From JBOHRN01 sp050732775 (GTDB lineage: Bacteria > Gemmatimonadota > Gemmatimonadetes > Longimicrobiales > Longimicrobiaceae), in assembly GCA_050732775.1 (NCBI GenBank), contig JBOHRN010000006.1:1-13300 (forward strand): a stretch of DNA of 13,300 bases. The letters are read 5' to 3'. The translations under genes and the position numbers were made by a program. This document shows positions 5,798-11,902 of the stretch, one piece after another. How positions within the stretch are numbered: position 1 is the first letter of the stretch; every line of letters starts with the position of its first letter. Under the pieces are notes generated by a model, which saw nothing but the letters and a program-made list of their open reading frames with translations, did not search any database and was not told where the DNA came from.

Positions 5798-6923
5798 CGG
5801 TTGCCTCCCGCACGTCGAAGATCCCCACCCAGCCCAGCTCGGCGAACTCACTCTGGTGAGCGTGGAACATGTACCGTCCGGGGAACTTGTAGGTGAGCTC
5901 CAGCACACTCCGCTCTCCCTGGCAGAGCATCACCGTATCGGTGAACTCGAAGCGCTCCAGGTCCGTCCCGGTCCGGTAGAGACGGAAGAAGTTCCCGTGC
6001 AGGTGAAGCGAATTGATCAGGTCGAACTCGGTGATGTTCACCAGGTAGACACGCACCAACTCGCCCAGCCGGATCGGGATCGGGTGCTTCTGGTAGTGAA
6101 AGGCCGCGCTGTTGATGGCGTAGATTTCGTTTTCGCCGTCGAAATTGGTGTCGAAGGAGTTCATCACCATGACCAGTTCGCGCGCCCGCGGGCGGCCCTC
6201 CTTCGGGTCGATGATGAAGGTGCCGTACAACCCTTTGTGGATGTGCCGCTTGAGTGGCACCGAGTGGCAGTGGTAGAGGTGCAGCCCGAAAGGCTCCGCG
6301 TCGAACTCGTAGCTGTAGCGCCCGCCTGGCCGGACGATCTCGAAGGTGCCATCCATGATCGCGGTGTGGATGCCGTGGAAGTGGATCGTGTGCGGATGGC
6401 TGCCGGCATTCGCGAAGTTCACCCGCACCCGGTCCCCCTCGGTGCAGCGGATGGTGGGGCCCGGGACCTGGCCGTTGTACGTCCACGCCGGAAAGAACAC
6501 TCCCGGCGCCACCTCGATCTCCTTGTCTACGGCCACGATGTCGTACTCCCGCAGGGTCTGTCCGGACGGGAGACGGGAGAGCTTTCCGGTATCGAAGTGG
6601 GTCAGGAATGCGGTCGGGTCGAAGGAGCCCGGGGCGAACTCCCCCACCGCCATCATGTTCTCGTGCGATGCGTGCACTCGGTGCGCGATCCCGCCGGGGC
6701 GGGGCGGCTGGATCTTGGAGCCGGATGGCGCTTCCAAGGGCGCCTGCGAGGCCGCCGCGAGCGAGCCTCCACCCGCGGCCAACCCGACCGCACCCAGGGC
6801 CCCGGCCTTGAGCATCTCGCGGCGGCTCAGTCTTATTCCGCTAGGTAGCGCTCCTCCTCCATCGGCCTCGGCTCGAGGTATCCGAGGTACACGATCCGCA
6901 ACTTCTCTTCTGTCGGCCATCAT
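5790..6923 (-). CDS. TAT-exported two-domain multicopper oxidase
   Basis: This encodes 377 residues with two cupredoxin domains. A twin-arginine signal is seen at 33-52 (SRREMLKAGALGAVGLAAGG). Copper ligands appear as the expected four HxH motifs: HTIHFHGIH in domain 1 (H181/H183), YHCH at 217-220, LHLHG at 306-310 in domain 2 and FHAHQ at 353-357. Together they build a trinuclear Cu site at the domain interface, probably in a trimer. The type 1 Cu Cys is C219 in domain 1, while domain 2 has Ala between its histidines (HAH), so only one blue copper is expected per chain. The position of the usual axial Met is Leu (L232, in KGLYG). Two ATGs stand in a row at 6923 and 6920; GGAG lies 2 or 5 bases upstream, so the second may be the one used. 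The substrate (Fe2+, Cu+, Mn2+ or an organic) is not decided by the sequence. Confidence 0.93.
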   Translation of the reverse strand: MMADRREVADRVPRIPRAEADGGGALPSGIRLSRREMLKAGALGAVGLAAGGGSLAAASQAPLEAPSGSKIQPPRPGGIAHRVHASHENMMAVGEFAPGSFDPTAFLTHFDTGKLSRLPSGQTLREYDIVAVDKEIEVAPGVFFPAWTYNGQVPGPTIRCTEGDRVRVNFANAGSHPHTIHFHGIHTAIMDGTFEIVRPGGRYSYEFDAEPFGLHLYHCHSVPLKRHIHKGLYGTFIIDPKEGRPRARELVMVMNSFDTNFDGENEIYAINSAAFHYQKHPIPIRLGELVRVYLVNITEFDLINSLHLHGNFFRLYRTGTDLERFEFTDTVMLCQGERSVLELTYKFPGRYMFHAHQSEFAELGWVGIFDVREATDV

Positions 6924-6967
6924 CGCTCCACGATGAAAAGGCGGCGTTTATTTGACTGCGTGAAAGC

Positions 6968-6986
6968 ATAATTTAGAGTAATCTAA
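6968..6986 (-). promoter_or_regulatory. DtxR/IdeR-like metalloregulator box over the -10
   Basis: Read on the minus strand this 19-base site begins TTAGATTACTCTAA and matches 13 of 19 positions of the DtxR/IdeR iron-box consensus, including the core TTAG..TTA..CTAA spacing. A dyad TTAGA-gtaa-TCTAA lies inside it. It overlaps the -10 box of the oxidase promoter, the classic place for a repressor that uses metal as co-repressor. No regulator gene of this family is in the window, so the assignment rests on similarity and position only. Confidence 0.45.
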
Positions 6987-7008
6987 CAACCGGCAGGAAG
7001 GGTGTCAA
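6980..7008 (-). promoter_or_regulatory. Promoter of the multicopper oxidase cassette
   Basis: A perfect -35 box TTGACA (7003-7008) and a -10-like TAGATT (6980-6985) are 17 bases apart on the minus strand, in an AT-rich island of otherwise GC-rich DNA. The transcript should start near 6973, about 50 bases before the oxidase start codon. Confidence 0.75.
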
Positions 7009-7358
7009 GCTTGGGGCTGGCTCATCGATGGTGTCGAACCGGACCGCCCCGAGATGGTCGGGGCGCTGCTTTGTCTCGCCCCGGGGTAGGGATCATCATG
7101 TACTGGCCACGGACGGGATGACCGGACCGGTCGCGAATGCTCCGGGGAGCGGCGCTCGGTGAGGGCGCATGACGGCGTCGCGTACCAGGTGCTCGAGAAC
7201 CGGAAGACTCCGTACGCGATCCTGCCGGGCGTCCTGGTAGCCGCGACGGTTGTTGTTAAGTTGGCCGGGTTCCGGGAGCGGCGTCGGGAGAATGCCCCTT
7301 CCCGCAACATGCGTCCGTCTCCACTGTCATAAGCGAACGCTCCTCGGCCAGCGAGCTC
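6987..7358. other. Gene-poor region with gene debris upstream of the oxidase promoter
   Basis: Between the promoter of the oxidase cassette and the copB stop there is no intact gene. The left part is a YnfA remnant (7003-7121, described separately). To its right, the plus-strand frame from a GTG at 7159 to TAA at 7332 gives 57 residues, including ILPGVLVAATVVVKLAG, a possible membrane segment, with GC-rich third positions. I do not recognise it; it may be another decayed gene. A perfect inverted repeat CGCCCCGA/TCGGGGCG (7045-7052 and 7058-7065) lies inside the YnfA remnant. Confidence 0.5.
7003..7121 (+). pseudogene. YnfA/UPF0060 family remnant, truncated and frameshifted
   Basis: The plus strand from 7009 reads AWGWLIDGVEPDRPEMVGAL and then LCLAPG before a TAG at 7089. 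This matches the C-terminal part of the small four-helix YnfA (UPF0060) membrane proteins, where a WxWxVDGxRPDRWDxxGA segment is typical. In the neighbouring frame, 7086-7121 reads VGIIMYWPRTG and a stop, which matches the family's usual ending (an IIMYAPR-like tail). So the 3' end of the gene is present but broken by one frameshift, and everything upstream of about residue 80 is missing. The cut lies at the -35 box of the divergent multicopper oxidase promoter. YnfA-type genes are often found among metal and arsenic resistance genes, which fits this neighbourhood. Confidence 0.7.
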
Positions 7359-9365
7359 CTACAAATCAACCCGCCGCAGCAGCTGCGCGTTCAGGGCAAC
7401 GATCACCGTGCTGAGCGACATCAGCACCGCGCCCACGGCGGGCGCGAGTACGATCCCCCACGGCGCCAGCACCCCGGCCGCGAGCGGAATCGCCACGATG
7501 TTGTAGCCCGCCGCCCACCAGAGGTTCTGAACCATCTTGCGGTAGGTGGTTTTGCTGAGCTCCACGATCCGCGCCACATCGCGCGGATCGCTGCGTACCA
7601 GCACCACGTCGCCCGCCTCCACCGCCACGTCGGTGCCGGCGCCGATTGCGATGCCCACGTCGGCGGTCACCAAAGCGGGTGCGTCGTTCACGCCATCGCC
7701 CACCATCGCGACGTGCTTGCCCTGCCGCTGCAGCTCCTCGATCCTTTCCGACTTCTGCTCCGGGAGCACCTCGGCGAAGACGGTGTCGATGCCCAGCTCG
7801 CGTGCCACGGCGTCGGCCACGGCGCGCGAATCGCCGGTCAGCATCACCACCTCGATGCCGTTCTCGTGCAGCCGCGCCACGGCCTCGCGCGCTTCGGGGC
7901 GGACCGCGTCGGCGATGGCGAAGACGGCCAGCGCGCGGCCATCCTCGAGCAGGTAGACGGCCGACTGGCCCTGCTCCGCCGCCTTTTCGGCCGCTTTGCG
8001 GAGCTCCGGCGCGGGCTCGACCGCTCTCTCGCGCAGCAGGTTGGGACCCCCGACCTCGAGCTCCCTGCCCTCGGTCCGCGCCCGCACTCCTTGTCCGGGG
8101 ATCGCCTGAAAATCCTCGCTCGCCGGGACGGAGATGCCCTGCTCCTCCGCGCTCGCTACGATCGCGCGGGCGACCGGATGTTCGGAATCGCGTTCGACAG
8201 CGGCGGCGAGTCGCAGCGCCTCCTCGTCCGAAGTGCCTTGGTCAACGGCCATCCCCACCACGCGGTGCTCGCCGAGTGTTAGGGTCCCCGTCTTGTCGAA
8301 GACCACCGCGTCCAGGGTGCGGGCTTCCTCGAGCCCACGGCGATCGCGTACCAGCAGGCCGTTCCGGGCGCCCAGTGTGGTGGAGATGGCGATCACCAGC
8401 GGGATCGCGAGCCCCAGCGCGTGCGGGCAGGCGATCACCAGCGTGGTAACCACCCGCTCGATGGTGAACTCCGCCGAGGCGCCGAGCGCGAACCAGACCA
8501 CCAGCGTGAGCGCACCCGCCCCCACGGCGACGATCGTAAGATAGAACGCCGCTCGGTCGGCGAGCGCCTGCGCCCGCGAGCGCGAGCTCTGCGCCTGGTC
8601 CACCAGACGCATGATGCCGGCGAGCGCGGTTCCTTCGCCTGTGCCCGTCACCTCGACGCGCAGCGAACCGTCACCGTTGGTCGCGCCAGCGATCACCTGT
8701 TCACCCTCGGACTTGGTCACGGGACGCGATTCGCCGGTGATCATCGACTCGTTCACCGAGCTCCGCCCCCGGCGGACCACGCCATCGGCGGGCACGCTCG
8801 CGCCGGGCCGCACGAGCACGAGGTCGCCATCCCTCAGCTCATCGAGCGGAATCTCCTCCTCCCGGCCGTCCACCAGCCGAACGGCCGTGCCCGGCAGCAG
8901 CTTCGCCAGCTCCTGGAGCGCACCCTGGGCCTGGGAGATCGAGCGCATCTCGATCCAATGGCCGAGCAACATGATGGTGACCAGCGTGGCCAGCTCCTCC
9001 CAGAGCGGCACCCCCGGGTAGCCGAGCGTCACCACCAGGCTGAAGACGAAAGCAACCGTGATCGCCAGCGAGATCAGCGTCATCATCCCCGGCAGCCGGT
9101 CCTTCAGCTCGCGCCAGGCACCCTGCAAAAAGACCCAGCCGCCGTAGAAGAAGACCACGGTGCCGAAGAGGGGCGCGATCCACTGCGAGCCGGGGAAGGC
9201 CGGCGGCTGGTACGCCGTGAGCCGCATCAGCATGTGCCCCCATACGATCGTCGGGATCGTCAGCAGCAGGGAGATCCAGAACTTGTTCCGGAACATCCCG
9301 ACGCTGTGCCCGGCGTGCTCGTCGTGGCCGCCGGCGTGGTGGTGATCGTGCCCGTCGTGCTCCAT
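7359..9365 (-). CDS. copB: CopB-type (P1B-3) copper-exporting P-type ATPase
   Basis: This encodes 668 residues and carries a complete P1B-ATPase catalytic set: TGES at 210-213 (actuator), the membrane metal site CPH at 313-315, the phosphorylation site DKTGT at 357-361, the SEHP signature at 395-397, GDSRAVAD, and GDGVND at 556-561. CPH rather than CPC, together with MSLST at 649-653 in the last helix and a His-rich N-terminus (residues 1-20, rich in HDGHDHHH) instead of a CxxC heavy-metal domain, marks subgroup P1B-3, the CopB type, which exports copper (Cu+ or Cu2+) from the cytoplasm. The start lies 3 bases after the csoR stop with no clear Shine-Dalgarno, which indicates translational coupling. 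It is the last gene of the CsoR-controlled copper operon and appears intact. Silver is another possible substrate. Confidence 0.95.
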   Translation of the reverse strand: MEHDGHDHHHAGGHDEHAGHSVGMFRNKFWISLLLTIPTIVWGHMLMRLTAYQPPAFPGSQWIAPLFGTVVFFYGGWVFLQGAWRELKDRLPGMMTLISLAITVAFVFSLVVTLGYPGVPLWEELATLVTIMLLGHWIEMRSISQAQGALQELAKLLPGTAVRLVDGREEEIPLDELRDGDLVLVRPGASVPADGVVRRGRSSVNESMITGESRPVTKSEGEQVIAGATNGDGSLRVEVTGTGEGTALAGIMRLVDQAQSSRSRAQALADRAAFYLTIVAVGAGALTLVVWFALGASAEFTIERVVTTLVIACPHALGLAIPLVIAISTTLGARNGLLVRDRRGLEEARTLDAVVFDKTGTLTLGEHRVVGMAVDQGTSDEEALRLAAAVERDSEHPVARAIVASAEEQGISVPASEDFQAIPGQGVRARTEGRELEVGGPNLLRERAVEPAPELRKAAEKAAEQGQSAVYLLEDGRALAVFAIADAVRPEAREAVARLHENGIEVVMLTGDSRAVADAVARELGIDTVFAEVLPEQKSERIEELQRQGKHVAMVGDGVNDAPALVTADVGIAIGAGTDVAVEAGDVVLVRSDPRDVARIVELSKTTYRKMVQNLWWAAGYNIVAIPLAAGVLAPWGIVLAPAVGAVLMSLSTVIVALNAQLLRRVDL

Positions 9366-9368
9366 AAA

Positions 9369-9710
9369 TCAGCGGATATGCTTGTACATCATGTCGATCA
9401 GCTCGTCGTACATCGCCTCCGCGTCGTGGTCGCCCTTGCGGATGGCATCGGTCGCGCAGTGCTTGAGGTGATTGCGCGTCAGCTCCCGGCCGACCCCGCG
9501 CAGGGCCTCGTGAACGGAGGAGATCTGCGTGAGGATGTCGGCGCAGTAGCGGTCCTCCTCGACCATCCGCTGCAGCCCGCGGACTTGGCCCTCGATCCGC
9601 CGCAGGCGCTTCAGGTTGCGGTCCTTGATCTCCGCATCCACGCCCTGCGCCTTGTCGCCCCGTGCGTTCGCGCGAGGATTTCGGGGCGCCATGCTCTCCC
9701 TGGTTGCCAT
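9369..9710 (-). CDS. csoR: CsoR-family copper-sensing repressor
   Basis: This encodes 113 residues of the all-helical CsoR/RcnR (DUF156) family. The core KRLRRIEGQVRGLQRMVEED starts at residue 34. The copper triad is intact at Cys56 (RYCADIL), His81 and Cys85 (NHLKHC), with exactly the spacing (25 and 4) of Cys36-His61-Cys65 in Mycobacterium tuberculosis CsoR, so Cu+ is the likely inducer rather than Ni/Co, formaldehyde or sulfide. The start at 9710 is set by AGGAGG 6 bases upstream; a longer frame to 9812 lies in the preceding gene and is not conserved in character. A 20-residue basic tail precedes the family core. The gene is inside the operon it most likely controls, so it should be autoregulated: copper binding would release it from the G/C-tract operator near 11731-11750. 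Confidence 0.95.
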   Translation of the reverse strand: MATRESMAPRNPRANARGDKAQGVDAEIKDRNLKRLRRIEGQVRGLQRMVEEDRYCADILTQISSVHEALRGVGRELTRNHLKHCATDAIRKGDHDAEAMYDELIDMMYKHIR

Positions 9711-9741
9711 CTCTCTCCTCCTCATCTCAAATGGTATCCGC

Positions 9742-10062
9742 CTACGCCACCCGCGCGGCGCGCAGCCGCAGCGAGTTGGCGACCACGCTGACCGAGCTGA
9801 AGGCCATCGCACCGCTGGCCAGGATGGGGCTGAGCAGCAGCCCGAAGGCGGGATACAGCACGCCGGCGGCGATCGGGATGCCGACCACGTTGATCAACCG
9901 CGCGAGTCTTCCGTCGACCGCCACGTTGATGGTGACTTCCTGGACCCCGCTCGCGTCTACGGCCGCCTCCGTGGAGGACCGCCCCGCGAGAAAGAAGTAC
10001 CAGTTGACCCACGCGATGGCGGCCAGCCCGCCCAGGATCACAGTCCATTCGATCGGTGTCAT
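9742..10062 (-). CDS. Chimeric small membrane protein: cupredoxin-like N-terminus joined to CopA C-terminus
   Basis: This encodes 106 residues. Residues 1-47 (IEWTVILGGLAAIAWVNWYF, then GVQEVTINV) look like the start of the membrane-anchored cupredoxin-domain proteins that accompany copper ATPases, whose next part is normally a VKGGYxPxxI copper-binding domain. Instead, residues 56-102 read INVVGIPIAAGVLYP, then LLLSPILASGAMAFSSVSVV and ANSLRLR, the last two helices of a P1B-1 (CopA) ATPase, including the MxxSS signature of its final helix. The cupredoxin copper site and nearly all of the ATPase are missing. The simplest reading is an in-frame deletion that fused the first gene to the tail of the next. 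The frame is intact and GGGAGG precedes the ATG, so a small two- or three-helix protein may still be made. It cannot pump. I call the parts with good confidence; function is doubtful. Confidence 0.75.
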   Translation of the reverse strand: MTPIEWTVILGGLAAIAWVNWYFFLAGRSSTEAAVDASGVQEVTINVAVDGRLARLINVVGIPIAAGVLYPAFGLLLSPILASGAMAFSSVSVVANSLRLRAARVA

Positions 10063-10099
10063 TGTGCCCTCCCGAGGTTGCGGGTCATCCCCTCGATCG

Positions 10100-10190
10100 T
10101 CAGCGATGTGCGCTCCATGCCATCATGCCGGTATCCTTGATCCCATACTCGAGGATCCAGAATAGTTCTTCGTCACTCCAACCGCTCCCC
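10100..10190 (-). pseudogene. Cytochrome c C-terminal remnant
   Basis: Between the Met/His-rich outer-membrane protein and the chimeric gene, the minus strand reads SGWSDEELFWILEYGIKDTG then MMAWSAHR and a stop at 10100-10102. The pattern 'DEELFWIxxxGIxxTGMxAW' is the C-terminal part of small c-type cytochromes; the Met in TGM is the usual axial heme ligand. No CxxCH and no start codon remain: the frame runs directly out of the end of the preceding gene in another frame. It is a short leftover of a gene that once sat here, not a working cytochrome. Confidence 0.65.
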
Positions 10191-10197
10191 GCGGCAC

Positions 10198-11607
10198 TCA
10201 GTGATCCGAATGGTCGCTCATCTCGTTCATGTCGTGCCCATCGTGCATGCCGTCGCCATCCGCCACCAGCCGCATGGCCGCCGACATCGAATCGAGAACG
10301 CCATAGCTGCCCATCCGCATCGGATCACCGCCCAGGAAGACGCGAAAGCCGGCGGAGAGACTCCAAAAGCTGTCGCCGCCGAACAGCGCCTCCGGATCTA
10401 CGCCCCCGCGCTCTGCCCAGACCTGGTTGTGCTGCACCTCCGCGAAGGGGCGAACGCTCAACGGGTAATCCGTCAGTTCGTAACCGTAGCCGACGGAGTT
10501 GATCAGCCAGCGAGTCGCCCCCTCATCGCCTCCATGGGCGTGGTCGTAGCGGAAGAACTCATCCGTGCCCAGCGCACCTTCCCGGTGGTACTCGGGCCGG
10601 GTGGCGTACTCGATCCGGTAGTAGGGCTGGTGGCGCCCGTCGGGCCCGAGTTCGGCCAATGTCTCGCCCAGGATGGAGTAGTAGCCCTCCGCCGGCCCCT
10701 CGATCTCGCTGCGCGAGGCCTCCGCCAGAGCGTAGAGGCGGCCGAAGCCGTACTGCCGGTCGTGGCGGATGGCGCCGTTCATCAGATAGGTGGTCGGCTC
10801 GCCGTGCCCGTGCTCGACCCGCGCGTACGACGCCGAGACCTCCCACGGCGCGAGGGGGCCGAACCCATCGCCGAAGCGCTGCGCCGCGCGCACCGACCAG
10901 GAGTCGCCGAAGCTCTCGATGTTGGAGAGGTCATACGGGCCCTCTGGCTCCTCGCCGCCGAAGAGACCGGCCTCGACGCTGAAGCCGCCGTCGGTGAGAT
11001 AAGCACCGCTCAACGTCCACCGCTCGAGCATCTGGGAGAGGTGGTGGTTGGTCGGGTACTTGAGCACCGGCCGCGCCATCGGGTCGTCGGTGCCGTACGG
11101 CGCGAAGCCCTTGCCCGCGGAGATCGAGAAGGCACCCCCCGGCGCATCCCACAGGTTGAAGCTGAGCATCAGCTCGTGCAGGAGGGTGTGCGGGTGGCGC
11201 TTGTCGATGAAGCCCTCGCCCCAAGCGCCGAAGGTGTACTCGCCCTCGTCCAGCGTCACGCCCTCGAAGTTGAGCGTCGTTCGCAGCACCAGGCGTGAGC
11301 CGGGGCTCTCGAGGTTCGCCATGATCGCCGGCTGCGTGAGGTAGAACTCCTCGTCGTTCAGCGGCGAACTGCCGTCAAAGGGTGTAGCCCAGGTCCCGAT
11401 CGGAACGGCCTGCGCCATCCCCATCAGGTGCCAGCCCCCGCCGAGCGGCGCCATCAACATCCGGTGCGGCATCTCCTGACCGGCCATTGCCGCGTCCATG
11501 GTATCGGCCGCGGGTCGTCCATGTCCGGCGTGCTGCGCCGGGCTCGGAGCCGGGGCAGCGAGCAGGAGCGCGGCTCCCAGCGCCACGCTGATGATAATCT
11601 TTTTCAT
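10198..11607 (-). CDS. Outer-membrane barrel-like protein with Met/His-rich ends, first gene of copper operon
   Basis: This encodes 469 residues. A signal peptide (MKKIIISVALGAALLLAAP) has likely cleavage after SPA. The mature N-terminus is His/Met-rich (QHAGHGRP, MAGQEMPHRMLM, WHLMGM), and the C-terminus ends in a Met/His/Asp-rich tail (MHDGHDMNEMSDHSDH), both typical of periplasmic copper binding. The body has alternating aromatic-rich strands (for example SRLVLRTTLNFEG, YYRIEYATRPEYH, FWSLSAGFRVFLGG), which suggest a beta-barrel or other outer-membrane beta structure. It is larger than the PcoB/CopB copper outer-membrane proteins and shows no clear match to them, so I leave it unnamed. It is the first gene after the copper-responsive promoter, with a leader of about 100 bases; AGGA lies only 2 bases from the ATG, a poor ribosome site that may depend on the tiny upstream frame. 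Confidence 0.8.
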   Translation of the reverse strand: MKKIIISVALGAALLLAAPAPSPAQHAGHGRPAADTMDAAMAGQEMPHRMLMAPLGGGWHLMGMAQAVPIGTWATPFDGSSPLNDEEFYLTQPAIMANLESPGSRLVLRTTLNFEGVTLDEGEYTFGAWGEGFIDKRHPHTLLHELMLSFNLWDAPGGAFSISAGKGFAPYGTDDPMARPVLKYPTNHHLSQMLERWTLSGAYLTDGGFSVEAGLFGGEEPEGPYDLSNIESFGDSWSVRAAQRFGDGFGPLAPWEVSASYARVEHGHGEPTTYLMNGAIRHDRQYGFGRLYALAEASRSEIEGPAEGYYSILGETLAELGPDGRHQPYYRIEYATRPEYHREGALGTDEFFRYDHAHGGDEGATRWLINSVGYGYELTDYPLSVRPFAEVQHNQVWAERGGVDPEALFGGDSFWSLSAGFRVFLGGDPMRMGSYGVLDSMSAAMRLVADGDGMHDGHDMNEMSDHSDH

Positions 11608-11611
11608 TATC

Positions 11612-11650
11612 CTATATCTTCAGAAGGTGTGCAAACTCTTCTCTATCCAT
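11612..11650 (-). CDS. Possible 12-codon leader peptide upstream of the copper operon
   Basis: An ATG at 11648-11650 opens a frame of 12 codons (MDREEFAHLLKI) that stops 4 bases before the start of the first copper-operon gene. The main gene has its Shine-Dalgarno-like AGGA overlapping this stop, so ribosomes ending here could reinitiate. The peptide has no copper-binding residues other than one His and resembles nothing known; chance is quite possible. Confidence 0.2.
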   Translation of the reverse strand: MDREEFAHLLKI

Positions 11651-11705
11651 CGTGTCCGCGGAAGCTCAGGAGGAGATCGAGGTCACGCAGCAGCCGCCGT
11701 CGCTT

Positions 11706-11750
11706 TACCCATACCCCTTGCGCTATAGTAATATACCCCTACCCCCTATG
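11706..11750 (-). promoter_or_regulatory. CsoR-type operator elements (C/G-tracts) at the copper promoter
   Basis: On the plus strand ATACCCCT occurs at 11711-11718 and again at 11733-11740, 22 bases (about two helix turns) apart. Each copy is next to a second C-tract (TACCC before the first, TACCCCCT after the second). The right-hand element has the ATA - C-tract - TAT layout used by CsoR/RcnR operators and lies between the -35 and -10 boxes. The operon encodes a CsoR, so this is the likely operator. Confidence 0.6.
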
Positions 11751-11754
11751 TCAA
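11725..11754 (-). promoter_or_regulatory. Promoter of the copper operon
   Basis: Perfect -35 TTGACA (11749-11754) and -10-like TACTAT (11725-11730) are 18 bases apart on the minus strand, in the only AT-rich patch upstream of the operon. The predicted start near 11718 leaves a leader of about 110 bases before the first gene. Confidence 0.7.
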
Positions 11755-11761
11755 GGCGTAG

Positions 11762-11902
11762 AGGATCGCCTCGAAACCTGCTGGCCGGCGCCGGACTTTC
11801 CGGGCGGCGCACGAGCGGCAAATCCTACGCGAAGCCAAGGCCTGTCGCCGACCGGGCGAGCTTGGTCGCTCGATACGCCAGGCGGTACAAACGGCCTTCT
11901 AA
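11762..11902 (+). pseudogene. IS3-type transposase OrfA remnant
   Basis: The plus-strand frame 11762-11902 contains RRRTFRAAHERQILREAKAC (from about 11786) followed by RRPGELGRSIRQ, then a stop. It matches the N-terminal helix-turn-helix region of IS3-family OrfA transposases, where 'RRRFtaEYKlRIlxEAdAcxxPGeiGaLlRREGLYSS' is the common pattern. The sequence diverges just where LLRREGLYSS is expected, and no OrfB or inverted repeats are seen nearby, so this is a short dead fragment. It lies next to the copper-operon promoter and ends opposite the last codons of the lipoprotein gene, marking the edge of the island. Confidence 0.6.

Noticed and set aside
5715..6848. Long plus-strand open frame opposite the multicopper oxidase
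   Set aside because: Antisense shadow; the minus strand holds all copper-ligand motifs and a TAT signal.
7045..7065. Perfect 8-bp inverted repeat CGCCCCGA/TCGGGGCG as terminator of copB
   Set aside because: No T-tract on either strand, about 290 bases beyond the copB stop, and it falls within codons of the YnfA remnant.
8421..9791. Long plus-strand open frame opposite copB and csoR
   Set aside because: Shadow frame produced by high GC; no recognisable protein, while the minus strand encodes complete ATPase and CsoR motifs.
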